DNA of 64,000 nucleotides, from the NCBI RefSeq assembly GCF_025024155.1, contig NW_026251734.1, forward strand, positions 248,001-312,000, given 5' to 3'. The translations under genes were made by a program, and so were the position numbers. This document shows, piece after piece, positions 21,618-34,898 of the stretch (its first letter is position 1; each line of letters opens with the position of its first letter). This stretch comes from Gamsiella multidivaricata. Lineage: Eukaryota > Mortierellomycota > Mortierellomycetes > Mortierellales > Mortierellaceae. The notes beneath the pieces were generated by a model that was not told the origin of the DNA, ran no database searches, and saw only the letters and a list, made by a program, of their open reading frames with translations.

Positions 21618-24600
21618 ATGTCTGCCTCCAACGAACAGGACAGCAGCCCATCATCCTTCTCACCCGGCCAGGACTCTACCAGCACTGCTGTACCCATATC
21701 CGTTTCCATTGCCGCCGGTGCTCCTTCCACTCCAGCTCCAGCCCCTACCTCTTCTGCTGCTGTTAAGGCTGCCATGCAGGCAAGGCGCATGTCGCGCGGT
21801 CAAGGCGAGGGTCTGCGACCAGACTTCGTCTTTCCAAAACCACAGCACGTTCAAACGCCGCTTTCCCCACACGCTGTCAATGGCCACAACCGACTGCAGA
21901 TCGAGTCCGACGTGCCCTTCAAGGGTCCATCCTCAACGGTCTTCACCCTCTGCTCCCCCGACAGCGCCAACCACGACAGCAGCATTAACATCGGCAGCGT
22001 GATAGGTAACACAGATGGACAGAACAAGCGGCTGTCGGTTCCCCTTGCCAATGGGTCGCTTGCGCCACCAATAGCCCAGCAGCAGCATCTCAAGACCCAC
22101 TATCGCACCCACAGCCGAAACGGGTCCACGGTCACCGTCCAGGATCTGAAGCAGGCCATTGCGGCAGTCTCGACGGATCTACTGGACCTGCCGCCACTCA
22201 CGGCCGTTTCCAGCAACAGCGCGAATACGGATACCTCTGCAATATCAACCGCGGATACAACAGCAAGATCTGAATCGTCTACTGGAGTGACATCCAATGA
22301 GGCCACATCAATGGCCACTGTGCCAGAGGAACATAGGGGCGAGAAATCTCCTCGGCAGGGTCTTGTCCTCCAGCTGAACTCCTTAAAGGTGGACACCGCT
22401 AATGCGCCTTTAACCCCGCTCCGGGAGTCCTGCGCTTCGCCTCTTCTCTCCCCTTCTGTTTCTACGCGATCAAACTCGATGTTGAACAGGTCTACCAGAG
22501 ATCGCTCAAATGTCGCCGTGCCGCCGTTCTTTGCCTATTCGATCCCACATGAACTCCCTTCGCCCTATACCTCCCCCCGACTGTTACTCCCAGGTGCGGC
22601 TGGCCCCACCTCGTTACCAGCCTCGCCCTTTGCACGCAAGCGTAAACACGCCTACCGTCACACCCCGGTCCTTTATCCTTCATCTACCATCACTGTCAAG
22701 TTACCTGGACAGGTTCAGAGCGCTGTTTATGATCATCGACTCCCGGTTGGAAATGTGGACGATATTCAGCTTTATGAACACGATCAGGACTCAGTCTCTG
22801 AAATGACAAAGGAATCTGCAGTTGAAGACACTACGGCATCTGGGACGCGTACATCTGTTGTCGACAAGCGCATATCCTGGGCTTCGATGATAACAATGGA
22901 CGAAGATCAGGCCTCAAAGACACCTCCTGTTGTCGCCACACCCGCAGCATCACAGCCATATCGACCCCCCAACAGGAGAGATACAGTCGATGTCAAGACA
23001 AGCAGCGGCGCCACTCCTACGAACGGTCATCGTAAATCCATCGGTGCTGACAGCCCACGCCCTCAGCGTCGCCCTTCGCCAACCCAGGACAAGGAAAATG
23101 CAGGAGTGTCACCCGCGTCTGAACCGTCTGATTCCAAGATCATCTCACCAGTTCGCGCTCGAAAGGCTGTGCCACCTCCATTGAACCTCACCGGAAACAA
23201 CAACACGGAGGACAACAGCAAACCAGCTGCAGGATCCCCTACGACACCAACAACGCCCAGCCGTCGCCGCCGATCCAGAAGTCGAAAGAATAACGTGGAT
23301 AAGAGTCTGGATGGCACGCAGGCAGAGGATGTGGACAAAGATGAAACCGACCAGGCAGAGTCGGCTTCGCAGGGCGATAAGCAGCAGCAGCAGGAAGGTA
23401 CGGCCGATAAATCCAAGAAGACACGAACTCGGTCCCACTCGCGATCCAGGTCTAGGTCGCGCAACCGTGCTCATGCCGACAATAGCTCGAGCCAAGGATC
23501 CTCTAACGAGTCTGTCCCGCCTGTACCTCAGACGCCCTCTTGGGTGCCAACACACAACATGACGTTTGCCAGCGCAGGACCTCCCTCCGCCACAGGTACT
23601 ACTCCTGTATCCTTGTCTGCGCCCGCACCTGTTGTCGTTCCTGCCAGTCCCGGGGCTTTTTCACACTCGAATCCAGCAGATCCTCCAGTGGACCCTGTTG
23701 CACCTTCTGTATCCTCCGCACCCCGCAGTCCGCTTGGCAGCAGCGGCACCGAGTCTGATTTGAAGCGTCGTGGTCCTCGTCCGGCCCGACTATTGAGCAC
23801 GCGTTCCACCAACAACTTACAGACATTGAGCGAAAGTGGTCCGGCCATGTTCTCACCCAGGAGTGCACGCGATGGACCGTCAGACTATTTCTCGATGCGA
23901 CCCCTCCAACACCCACCGCGCACCCCTATGACTCCTGGCGGAGACTATGGTGACGACGAGGACGATTATTATGGACGCTTGCAGATGGTGACAACACCGA
24001 TGATCCAGAACGGATTCTTCCCGAACTGGGCTAAAGGAGATGCTCAGTTGGAGGAGCTGGAACGCATTCGCCAGTTCTTGGCAGCGAGACAGTATCCCGA
24101 CGAGATGCCGCTGTCCGATGAATGGTATGAAACGATCTTTTGTTCTTTGAAGAATATTCTAATCGCAATGGCAGGAGTTAAACCGTTCTCTTTGTTTCTA
24201 TGTCTACTCTTTTTAGGACTCTGTTCTTTTCGGACACATCTCGCGCAAAGGATAAGTCTGGCGTGCAGGATGCATATTCGAGCGCAATCACACCGCTGTT
24301 CTCATGTCATACGGTGCCTCAGTTCGCAACTTCATGGAAATATGTTCGTGAGCGTGTTCGGCCTGCGACTATGAAGGTGAACCAAAATCTGCACTGGTTC
24401 AAGAAGGGTATCAAGCCGATGTGGGAGGACCCCAAGAACAAGTACGGAGGTCGCTTGACACTCTGTCCACCACGTGCTCTGCTGGATATCGTCTGGGAGA
24501 CGGTCTTGATTCTTATGGCAGGAGACGTTCTCGACCATCACGGCGAAGGAACCGGTGCCGGTACGTTGTCTTTCTTTGAAGATCTGTCGGTGATATACAT

Positions 24601-25309
24601 GTGTATGTGTGTGTGAGTGTGGAACGCTTTATTAACGTTGTTTTAAATTTAAATTATAGTATTCGCGCGTCGTACAAGAGGAGATCGCGTGGAAGTATGG
24701 CTGGGCGCGGACGACACGCCCGAGGCACTTGCCCATATCCGTGGTGTGTTGTGCCAAGAGCTGGCCGCCAGTGGTGCGGATGAACTCGTCAAGACTGCAA
24801 AGTACAAGAAGCATTTCGACGGCCGGCGGGAAGAAAAACTGAAGCAGCAGCAATTGGCCAAGGAAGCCGCCGCCGCCGCAGGAACATCTGGAGCAAGCAC
24901 GGCATCAGCACCAAGCACACCCTCCATATCATCATCAGGCGCGAATGGATTCCATGGGCTCTCGAGTCCATTGTTGCCGATGACACCCAAGCTGAGTGGA
25001 GCGAGTGGCAGTAGCAGTGGTAGTCATCTGAGCGAGTTCCAGTCATTTGAGGCATTCACACAGCATCAGCAACAGCAGCAATTGCTTCGGGAGCGTGAGC
25101 GTGAAAGAGAGCGAGAGTCATTGAAGGGGCAGGAGAGAATTATGCAGCTGGGCAAGGAGCGGTTGGAGAAGGAGAGGGCAGAGAAGGATCGGCTTAGGGA
25201 TGAAAAGGTGCGTGCGATGGCCGCAGCAGCGATGGCTGCATCTGAGGCTAAGCACCAGCAGCAGTTGAGGGAGCAACAAAAGTTACAGCAGCAAAAGCAG
25301 CAGCTATAG
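21618..25309 (+). CDS. giant class II eIF4E (4EHP-like) cap-binding protein
   Basis: Exons 21618-24124, 24217-24560 and 24660-25309 sum to 3501 nt, or 1166 aa. Canonical eIF4E is about 200 aa. Residues 1-830 are disordered and rich in Ser, Pro and Thr, with an RS-like run near 600-620 (TRSHSRSRSRSRNRA). The eIF4E core spans about 834-1003. It contains LHWFKKGIKPMWEDPKNKYG, whose W905 and E906 match the second cap-stacking Trp and the acidic guanine contact. At the first stacking position the alignment places Tyr (Y856 in DAYSSAI), as in 4EHP/eIF4E2, not Trp. The tail is Q-rich, with a charged coiled-coil stretch (RERERERERESLKG). 4EHP-type proteins usually repress translation because they bind eIF4G poorly; a repressor role here is inference. 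Confidence 0.87.
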
Positions 25310-26951
25310 GGCCCAGTAGGGAGGAGGGTGATTTATTTAATTATTTTTTTATATCTATATCTCAATCTAAAACTCTCTTTCTGGCATTCATCGATCGCTA
25401 ATAATTTTTACTAAACAAATCAGCATCAACAAACGTGTAGTAGTCTAACAAACGTGCTCTTATCATGGCATGGATCTCTAGACCTTGCATTTTGTGTATT
25501 TGGTGAAGAATGATAAACATGCAGAGTGTTCGCTCATACAAAGTTGACGTTCTATGGCGATCCCTTCACGGAGAGTATGGACGGAGAATGAAAAAAAGCT
25601 ACGGGATCGACGGGAAGAACGTCGCTCAGAACCAGACAGGAATAAATAAAAAAAAAAAAAAAGGAAAAAAGACCATAGGTCTTGATTATGTGTCGTTAAA
25701 ATGAAAAAGATGCGAAGAGAGAAAAGCACATGGACCCACTGTTAGACTTTGTCTATGCCACTGCTACTCCACGGACACCGTTCCATGGTTTTGTTGTTCT
25801 TTGATGACTCGACGAGTTTTTTTGTTGTTGTTTTTTGCTACATTAGCGTGGAGTGTGGAGCGGAGGTAAAAGTAAAAAAATTCCTGCAGTAGGGCCATGT
25901 CAGAAAAAAGTGATGAGTCAAGCAGATTCACCACCGATCTTCATATGAAATGAACGCAGATAACTCATTGTACGACCGGAGAAAACAAGTGTCGCCCTGT
26001 TTGTATTCATATTTTTTGTCCGCATGCTTGGTTGTCTATTTGGATTTTGAGTTTTTCTTTGCACTACAGCATGGCACAACTAGTCGTTTTTGTTGATTAT
26101 TCAGGCCCAAGTCGATGACTCGAGTCAATCTATCGGTCTTAGATGGATGCAGACAACAAGAGCGGGGGCTCTTTGTTTGATCCGGAGAAGAAAGACAGAC
26201 AAAATGAACATGCTTTCTTCGGTATTTTTTTTTTCTGATCAATCATGATAACGATGCTCCAACTTGGCGACCATGATCATGATCATGAAAGTTAACAATG
26301 AGGGAAGACGGATTAATCAAAAGTCCATGGCGAGACAGAGATAGAGAATAAAGTGTATTCGTCTTTTATCCTAATAGGAATTGTCACAAAAACTGAAGCT
26401 TAGCCCAGCGTATCGTGCGCCAGCATTTTCATTGAGCAGTTGGTTGGTTGCTCGGTTGCCAGTTACCGGTGAGCAGCATTGGACGGGGTAAAGGTACACA
26501 GGACTGGTTGCTCTTCCTTATTGAAGAGGTTTCTTCAGTTCATGTACTTGAAGTGAAGTCCGTAGTTTACTTGATCAGGATACTTGGACTAGTCTACACT
26601 ACAAACGGAAAAAACGAGATAACGATTTTTTTCTATGAGTCTTCGCTCCAAGGACCGAAAGACCGATAAGACGTATAAATACCCCCTCCGCCGCCATCCA
26701 GGGACCATCTCACAGCTCCCTTTTACTCTCTACTCTGCATTAGCAACTCCACCTTCAATTGCATCCGCTTTGCCTTTGCTCCTCTTTTCTATACCCTACC
26801 TTCCGTAAACAACAGACCAAAGCAACCCCCCCTCTTCCATCTATCAAACAACAGCATATAAACAAATATCGGAATCTCATCTTTATATCAGTCTAAAGTA
26901 CTCTTCACACATCCCTCGCTTGGCTATATAAACCCCAGGACAAAATCAAAG
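25310..26951. other. intergenic region before DAHP synthase
   Basis: The left end is the 3' flank of the eIF4E gene. From about 26690 the plus strand is C/T-rich, as in a leader. An exact palindrome CATGATCATGATCATG lies near 26272-26287. No coding frame is credible. Confidence 0.6.
26675..26682 (+). promoter_or_regulatory. TATA-like box upstream of DAHP synthase
   Basis: TATAAATA sits 270 bases before the ATG and is followed by a C-rich leader. The second TATATAAA at about 26924 is only about 20 bases from the ATG and is less likely to be the promoter. Confidence 0.4.
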
Positions 26952-28210
<1,259 letters not shown>

Positions 28211-28447
28211 AAAAAGGCACGCCCTCTGGTGTTCTCTCACTTTTTATCACCTTTTTTTTCGTTTGTCAAGTCCATTTGACAATCTGTAACATATCCTATC
28301 CCACGAGACAATAAACCTACTCATCTGGCATTAGAGCAAAAAGCAATCCAAATTCCATACTCCATGTTCACTCTTGCGTCGTTTATGTCAATCACAAGAA
28401 TCGGCTCCAAAAAAAAAAAAAAAAAAAAAAAAAGAAAGGCAGCGATT

Positions 28448-30080
28448 TTATTGTTGTTGAATCTCAGTTTGCCGTTGTTCTTGCTGTTGTTGTTCTTGCT
28501 GCTGCTGCTTCTTCTTTTCCTCGACCTGCCTCATATACGCTGCAACTCCCTCCGGGCCTCCTTTCTGATAGGCCTCCTTCAGTTCCTTCTTTCTCTTTGC
28601 ATTTTCGACAGCGGTAAAGGCAAAATACCGATCCCGGAATCCGAAATGTCCCTGTCTCTTGGGTACCGTCGTCGATTTGTTCATATCTCCTGTAGGTGGT
28701 CCCAATGCGGATTCTCCATCCCAATCCTTGACCTTTTCCATCGTGATCAATCGACGGCTCCATTGTCCAAAGGCCTGTTCACAGTTTGATACGAGCTCCA
28801 TACAAGGGTGTGTAGGCAGATCATCAATCGCATAGTCCTCCGTCACCGTGGGGAGCCAGTATACGAGTCGACCACCACGGACCAGGTTCTTGACAGCAAA
28901 CATGAGCAAGTCCGCAACGACCTCGGACATTTCGTAAGGCTTTGTTGGAGGGATGTAATCAGGGAGGCTGTAGAAAAGAAAGAAGAATTAGGATCGGATC
29001 TTGCTCATATTAACATGGAAGACGATGGCGAAATAAGTGTACAAATAGACTTACAGATGTGCGAGAACGCCTTCGTCGACAGCCATTCTGGGCTCGGTCG
29101 CCTGCTTAGAAGGATCCTTTCGTCCCAGTGTCTTGGCGCCTGCACGAACACCGTATGGAGCTGTATGTAGTAAGCGGACAAAAAAAAAATGGCGAAACAG
29201 ACTACTTAGTTCCTCACTTCTCCACTCCTTGGTGTCACGAACGAAAAATCGAACTGTAGTACCAACAGCACCCAATTCACTTACGATCGGTCACAATAGC
29301 ATCAAAGATGCCTCCATTGATCTTCCTCCAAGGTGCGTGGCAGACATCAAACACCAATGCATCCAGTACTCGGCCCTTCAAGTTGTACTGCTCACAATTT
29401 GATTGGATGCTGGCCTTCCCCTTCCCCCGAATCTGTCGTCCATCGATATCGCTTCCAACAGTCATGGCTCCGAAATGCGCGCAGGTCATCAAGAAACTGC
29501 CCGTACCGACAAAGGGATCGTAAACCAGTTTTCCGGGCGCACAGAGCGCCTGGTTCGCCATGATCAACGAGAGTTCTGCATCCATGGTGGTATTGCCGAT
29601 GTATTTCCGTTTCTTCACATTGAATTTGTCGATCAAGTCGCGTTTTCCGTTTCCGATCTATTGCATCAAACAAAACAATGTTTCGATATTAGGAAGACAG
29701 TAGAATAACGATGCCTGCACCTGCAATTGCTCGCTTGTCGCTGTCCGTAAAGGGGGGTGCGCGCGCACTTGCTCTGCTTACCAAACGGCCCATATAAAAC
29801 GTATGTGCGACGACCACGTCCGGATCGATCCCATAATCCGCAATCAACAGAAACTCCTCCTCCGGGTTCTTGAGATCAATCTTGCCAAGGAAACCCGTGA
29901 AGGAAAAGCGGTTGATGATCGCCGGCTTGTCCTTCATCTCGATCGTCCCTCCAAAGGTCACGACCGAGAACTTGAAGGTCGTGTGAAGGTATTGTGGCCA
30001 GTGTTCGGGGTGTTCCTTCACTTTCTCAATCAGCTCGTCCCATGATGATCCTGTGCCCCAGAGCTCCGTAATGGTTCTTC

Positions 30081-30125
<45 letters not shown>

Positions 30126-30625
30126 GAGAGGACGATACTATAAGACGCTATCGAGTTATCCGTTTTCGTCTAATCTTTCTTCGCCTGATAAATGAGGTGA
30201 TAAGGAGGTGTATCCGATGCTTACTTGATAAGTATGGCACGCTTCAGCAACGACGCCGCCTTCTCTGCAGACTCGATCTCCACAATCAAAAATGGCGACT
30301 ATTGTATCGAAAGAAGAAAAAAGTTTAGCTATTGGGTTGTCAAAGCCTAGATATACATTAACAATTGGTTGCATTGGCATCTCTCCTGCCCACCTCTAGG
30401 CTATAGTCGTCAGGGTTATATGTCATCTGCACATTCTCTATCGTTGCCAGTGCCTCCAATTCTGGCAACCGGAACTGCGGTCCAACAAGGGCCAGAAAAA
30501 AAAAAAGAAAAAAAGAGCCACTGTAAGTAATAGAACTTTGGTATTATGATGTCCCGCTAATCATTCCTGTTGTTTTCCTGTACCTCCTCATGCTGTTGCG
30601 CAAACTGAATTAAGAAGTGGGGCAT
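28448..30625 (-). CDS. TRM11: tRNA (guanine-10-N2)-methyltransferase catalytic subunit
   Basis: Makes m2G10 in tRNA and works only in complex with Trm112. Exons 30625-30584, 30474-30394, 30298-30225, 30076-29782, 29657-29285, 29160-29055 and 28967-28448 total 1491 nt, or 496 aa. The N-terminal domain (exons 1-4) has the THUMP-like fold region. Exon 5 begins IGNGKRDLIDKF, a hallmark of the family, then YDPFVGTGSFLMTCAHFGA for SAM binding. The catalytic DPPYG is created across the exon 5-6 splice, followed by VRAGAKTLG. The C-terminus has a Q-rich tail of about 25 residues that ends QTEIQQQ, and it does not look essential. The fourth intron boundary carries an extreme T tract (41 T in the transcript) next to the 3' splice site. 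Confidence 0.95.
30082..30122 (+). repeat. A41 homopolymer in a TRM11 intron
   Basis: Forty-one A on the plus strand, thus 41 T in the transcript, lie a few bases upstream of the 3' splice site of a TRM11 intron. The length may vary by slippage or contain an assembly error. Confidence 0.85.
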
Positions 30626-30865
30626 TGGTTTTATGGTGTTGCTTATAGGTGTAGCTCTTGTGTCAAGGTACGCTCTCGTAAAGGTTACTGCTGGCTGTCC
30701 TTGACCAATTAGTGGCTTATGGGATGTTTTTTTTTTTTTTTTTTTTTTTTTTTGTGCCTGCCTGCCTTGCTTGGACCCAGTTCATTATTATTTTTTTTTG
30801 TTTGCATCAACTGAACGCACACTCACCGACAAACACCGACACAGAACACTGACAATTTACCGACC
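30626..30865. promoter_or_regulatory. bidirectional promoter of TRM11 and TRM112
   Basis: Only 240 bases separate the two start codons, which point away from each other. The stretch contains a T tract of about 26 bases (about 30728-30753), a poly(dA:dT) element of the kind that excludes nucleosomes. The layout would co-express an enzyme and its activator. Promoter activity itself is inferred. Confidence 0.7.
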
Positions 30866-31538
30866 ATGAGACTCATCACACACAATATGCTTCAGTGCCA
30901 CGTCAAGGGCTGCAACGCAAACAACTTTCCTCTGGAATTGCAGGAGGTCGTACTGGAGCAAGAGGAGGCAGAGATGAACGAGGACTTTTTGAGAAACATG
31001 CTCGGAAAGCTCGAATACGAGGCCCTTGTCGCAACATGCCTCAAGGTAAGAAGAAGAAGAAGAAGAAGAGGAAAAACCCACCCTATCGAGCCACAATATC
31101 AGGCCACGAACGAAAGAAAGGGCGTCTTGAGGATCAAATTTGCTCTAGGAACATACATAATGAGGGTATAATAGTAGTAATACTGATCCTATTTTTTTTT
31201 CTGCTCGTTCTCTACCTGTGTGCAATCTTGGACGACTTTGCTGCAGCTCGATATCAATGATCTTCCCGCAACACTGCCCGCAGACGCAGCCTACAACGAC
31301 GAATTCCTTCAAATCCTCCACCGCGTTATTCTCGAGGTAATTTAAAGGACTTTTTTTTTTTTCCCAGTCAGCAGAGGATCGGATACGAAGGATGCATATT
31401 CAATCAACTAAACCTCTCTTTTATTTGTAATGATAGACCCATATCAAATCGGGAAAGATGGTCTGCCCGAACTGTCAACATATCTACAACATCCGCGACG
31501 GCATTCCCAATATGCTTTTGGCAGAACACGAAGTCTAG
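30866..31538 (+). CDS. TRM112: methyltransferase activator Trm112
   Basis: Small zinc protein that binds and stabilises Trm9, Trm11, Mtq2 and Bud23. Exons 30866-31045, 31247-31336 and 31437-31538 give 372 nt, or 123 aa, like the yeast and human proteins. The N-terminus reads MRLITHNMLQCHVKGC. The C-terminal strand reads MVCPNCQHIYNIRDGIPNML. The four Cys of the zinc site (CHVKGC and CPNC) are present. It lies head to head with TRM11, its own partner. Confidence 0.96.
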
Positions 31539-31820
31539 AATAGGCGAAGGATCATAATAAAAGGAATTACAGGAACAAAAAAAAACAAAAAAAAAAGCCA
31601 ACATCGTCTTCTATTCATCAGTGGACTCTGAACTGAGGGAAGAGATCAATTGGTATCTGGACTAGTAGCATCGAGGCGTGGACACGGAAAGCATATTTGA
31701 TGTTGTCGTTGTATGAGTGTCATCGTTATGGTTTTTCTTATATGTACTGGTTTTTTTCGCGGTTGCAGTATGCAAGAAATATTGTAAACTATTGTAAGCT
31801 ATGATATCAGGTGGTATGTG

Positions 31821-31864
<44 letters not shown>

Positions 31865-32016
31865 CGTTGTGTGGCAGAATTAGTGCATGCAGCGAAAGAA
31901 AGAAAGAAAGAAAGAAAAAAAGAAAAAAAAGAAAAGAAAAGAAAAAAAAATGGCGAATGGGATATATGTGCGCATGTGTATTCTTGCCGTAAAAGTCGTT
32001 CAGTCTGCTTGTTGTC
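31539..32016. other. convergent intergenic region with microsatellites
   Basis: Facing 3' ends of TRM112 and the FYR gene. It contains a (TG)n array at about 31825-31862 and a purine-rich A/G stretch at about 31893-31950. No gene is seen. Confidence 0.8.
31825..31862 (+). repeat. (TG)n microsatellite, about 19 units
   Basis: An uninterrupted TG repeat of 38 bases. It lies in the 3' intergenic space between convergent genes. Confidence 0.9.
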
Positions 32017-34898
32017 TCAAGGCTCCATCAAACCATGCTCGTATTTATGTTCATAATGGTGCATTGAGCTTTTGTCGTACATGCCTTCAGGCACCTGCGG
32101 TGCATTGGGAGAACATGGTTCCTGTCCGCTCAAAGAGCACGGTGTTACTGGTGCGATCGTCGCCCTTGACATCGTAGGGGTCGTTGCAGCCGGCGTCGTT
32201 CTTGACTGATCGACGCTGTGCTCCACATCCTCCATCGGATCCACTCCCGACTCTGACTCCGATACCGTCGCTGCCGCTGCCGCTGCTGTTAATGGCGGTG
32301 GTACGAATGAGCTGTGTGACGCATTGTCTTCAGCCGTCTCCGATGTCAGGTTTGTCTTTCGTTTTGTGTACTTCCGAGGGGCGTATGGCCGTGATGCTGA
32401 TGAAGATTTCGACCCCGCGGCCTCCTCCATGGTCTCCAAGAGAACCTCGTGGTTGCTGGCGTACAGACTATTGTTGATCTTCTTCTTCCGACCAGGCGAT
32501 TTGCTTCCAGCGGGATCGCCCTGCGAAGAAGGTGAGTTTGGGTCGTCCTCAATGATCCACTTCAGGGGCATGTATCTTCGACATCGATGGGCGTTCGGCA
32601 TCTCCTGGATGTATTTGATAACACCCAGATTGGTCAGACCATACATGTCGGGCCCTGAGGCATGCGTTTTTGCGTTGTAGCCGAGTTCCATCAGTCCCTT
32701 CAATGCTAGCTCCCATGCGCCGCTGGACGAGGAGTGTCGGAAGACCCTCTCAGGCATGTCTTCTAGAGTGATTTGAAACTGTATTACTAGGGCATTAGAT
32801 GAAGCAGATAGAAAAAAAACCACGTCAACATCAGAATGGCTGCTGCACCTACGATGGGCTGCTCTCCTCCATCCAAAATCTCGTTGATGAAGTAGGTCTT
32901 CCGGGATGTGTCCGAAAGTGATGTGTACTGCTTCTTGCTGCGGAATCCTACTGGGAAGATATAGCGATGGTTGTGATATCCTCTGCCTTGCCACACAATC
33001 CTCCCTAGTTTGTGGACAAAAATACAACGACAAAAAACGCAGTGCATTTGTCAGAAGACGAGTCAATGACAATGTGGAGTAAATGCTGCATCCGAGTATG
33101 AAGACTTACCCATATTCTCGATAATGACCTCGTTGGTGCCCTTGCCAACAACAATGGGGTAGTTCAGTGAGCCATCAGGATTTGTCGGAAGCGGCACGAC
33201 TGCCCGTGGTCGGCCACGGTCCGCTCGTTTCTATTACCATGAAAGTGCAAGACATGCCAATGGTTAGGCATCGAAATAAATGAAACCGATGCATGCCAGT
33301 CATTGTGGTCTGGCAATAAGCACTTGCCGTTGCCCGCCTCGTCTGTTTCGGTGCTCCTTCAGGCTTTTCTTTTTTGACGATCGGTCCCGCTCTAGCAGCT
33401 GATCCAGAGGCGCTACCGCTGGCCTGTCTATTGTTACTGGTTATATCGTTGTAGTTGCCACTTCCAGCGCCATAGCCGATACCATTCCTCGATCCGGCTG
33501 CGCTCATGTAGTCTTGGAACAGTTGCGATCCATGTCCAGATGTGATATCTACAAGTAGTGGAATCGGGCCAAAGAGGAGAGCGAATATGGAACAAGTGTC
33601 AGAGCAACGTAAAGTGCCTGCCGTCCTGAAAATGACGATTTCTTTCTTTGTTCTTTTTTTCTTTTTGCTTATTCCTATCTCGAGATGTGTGCTATGGTGA
33701 TCTATCTCCCAACATCAGGTCGCAGTTGCTGGCTGATTACCTCTACGACTCCTGCCTGTCAGTGCCCTCCTGTCTATGACATCTGTCCGCCTCGTACTGG
33801 AACGTCCGTGTCTCTGATCTCCATGTCCTTCTTCCTTGAGCTCATCCTCGTCCTCGTCATCAAAGTCTGACATGTCGTCTATGGATGTATCACTATCACT
33901 TGATGGTCTAATTAATTGAATAGAAGGAAAACAATAGGAAAGATATATGCGTCAGGATTCGGTCTTTTTTCCGAGATCAATGTTACGCGATGATTTGCAA
34001 TATCCGCCCTTGACGAGGCTGCAGTTGGTAATTGGCGGCGGGCCCAATTTGCATAAACATCTTACCCCGAGCCTTTAATTTGCTGCATGTCGCTCAATAA
34101 ATCCAGCAAATGGCTATCAGAAGGGGGAATAGGATGCGGATAAAATTGTATAAGTAACGAGACGCGTCGGTTTTAATTTCCATGATAGCATTGGATATTT
34201 TGAGGCAGCTGACAGGAGCACAGCGGTGAGGGAAAGCAGGGGGGGAGGGAGGGGGAAAGCAAGCCGCTGGAGATAAAAATATATGATATGTTGCTTGCAA
34301 GTCTCAGGGCAGTGGCATGTGCCAGTGGCAGGTGCAATGGCAGCGGTAGGGTTGCATGATAGCATGGCATGGCATGGCATGAATGGGCGACATATAAGCA
34401 GTGCAGTGCAACAAAATAAATTGCAATCCCTTACTTGTTCTCCTCCTTTAGTTTGCGAGCCTTGAGTCGAGCAGTCTGGAGGTCGGTGTTATATTGGCGC
34501 TGGGTCTAAAAGTCCGCCGATAAGCGGATATGGTTGTCGTTTTCATAATGAACGAACAAGCGAGCGAACGAGGGGGGAGGGAAATGGCAGTTGTTGGGAA
34601 AAGGGAAACAGAATGGGAGAAACAAATGGCGGAGAGAAAGATTTCCGTTAGAACAAAGTGCTCATAATTGCAATTACTGAAACTCTCAGGATGGGGGCAT
34701 ATTCAACACATAACACAAAAGGGCCAGCTCAGTTCATTCTCCAGGCAGGGAGGAAGGCACTCGAAGTCGAGGGGGAGGAGGCTGGAGATGGCTCTCTTGT
34801 GGATAAGGACTGGAATGGATCCTTACCGCTGACACTCTGTCGAAGCGCTCACGTAGCCTCAGGTACTTTTCTTTGAAGGAAAGAGAGTCGTCCTTCAT
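32017..34898 (-). CDS. FYRN/FYRC-domain nuclear protein, TBRG1-like
   Basis: Exons 34898-34827, 34505-34435, 34113-34066, 33907-33741, 33548-33328, 33230-33110, 33004-32849 and 32786-32017 give 1626 nt, or 541 aa. The first exons encode a helical coil: KEKYLRLRERFDRVSA, then KARKLKEENNHLLDLLSDMQ. This matches the coil that opens TBRG1 (NIAM). An acidic linker follows. The FYRN half reads YHNHRYIFPVGFRSKKQYTS with EILDGGEQP. The FYRC half reads RVFRHSSSSGAWELALKGLM and KYIQEMPNAHRCRRYMPLKW. The order coil, FYRN, FYRC without a SET domain argues for TBRG1-like rather than MLL. The exon 5 donor is GC (GCAAGT), the only good non-GT donor seen in the window. Role in fungi is unknown; chromatin binding is inferred from the domain. 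Confidence 0.85.

Noticed and set aside
32017..33072. 351-codon frame starting MSLTRLLTNALRF
   Set aside because: It reads across intron 7 of the FYR gene. The true exon starts at the AG at 32787, where the FYRC text begins.
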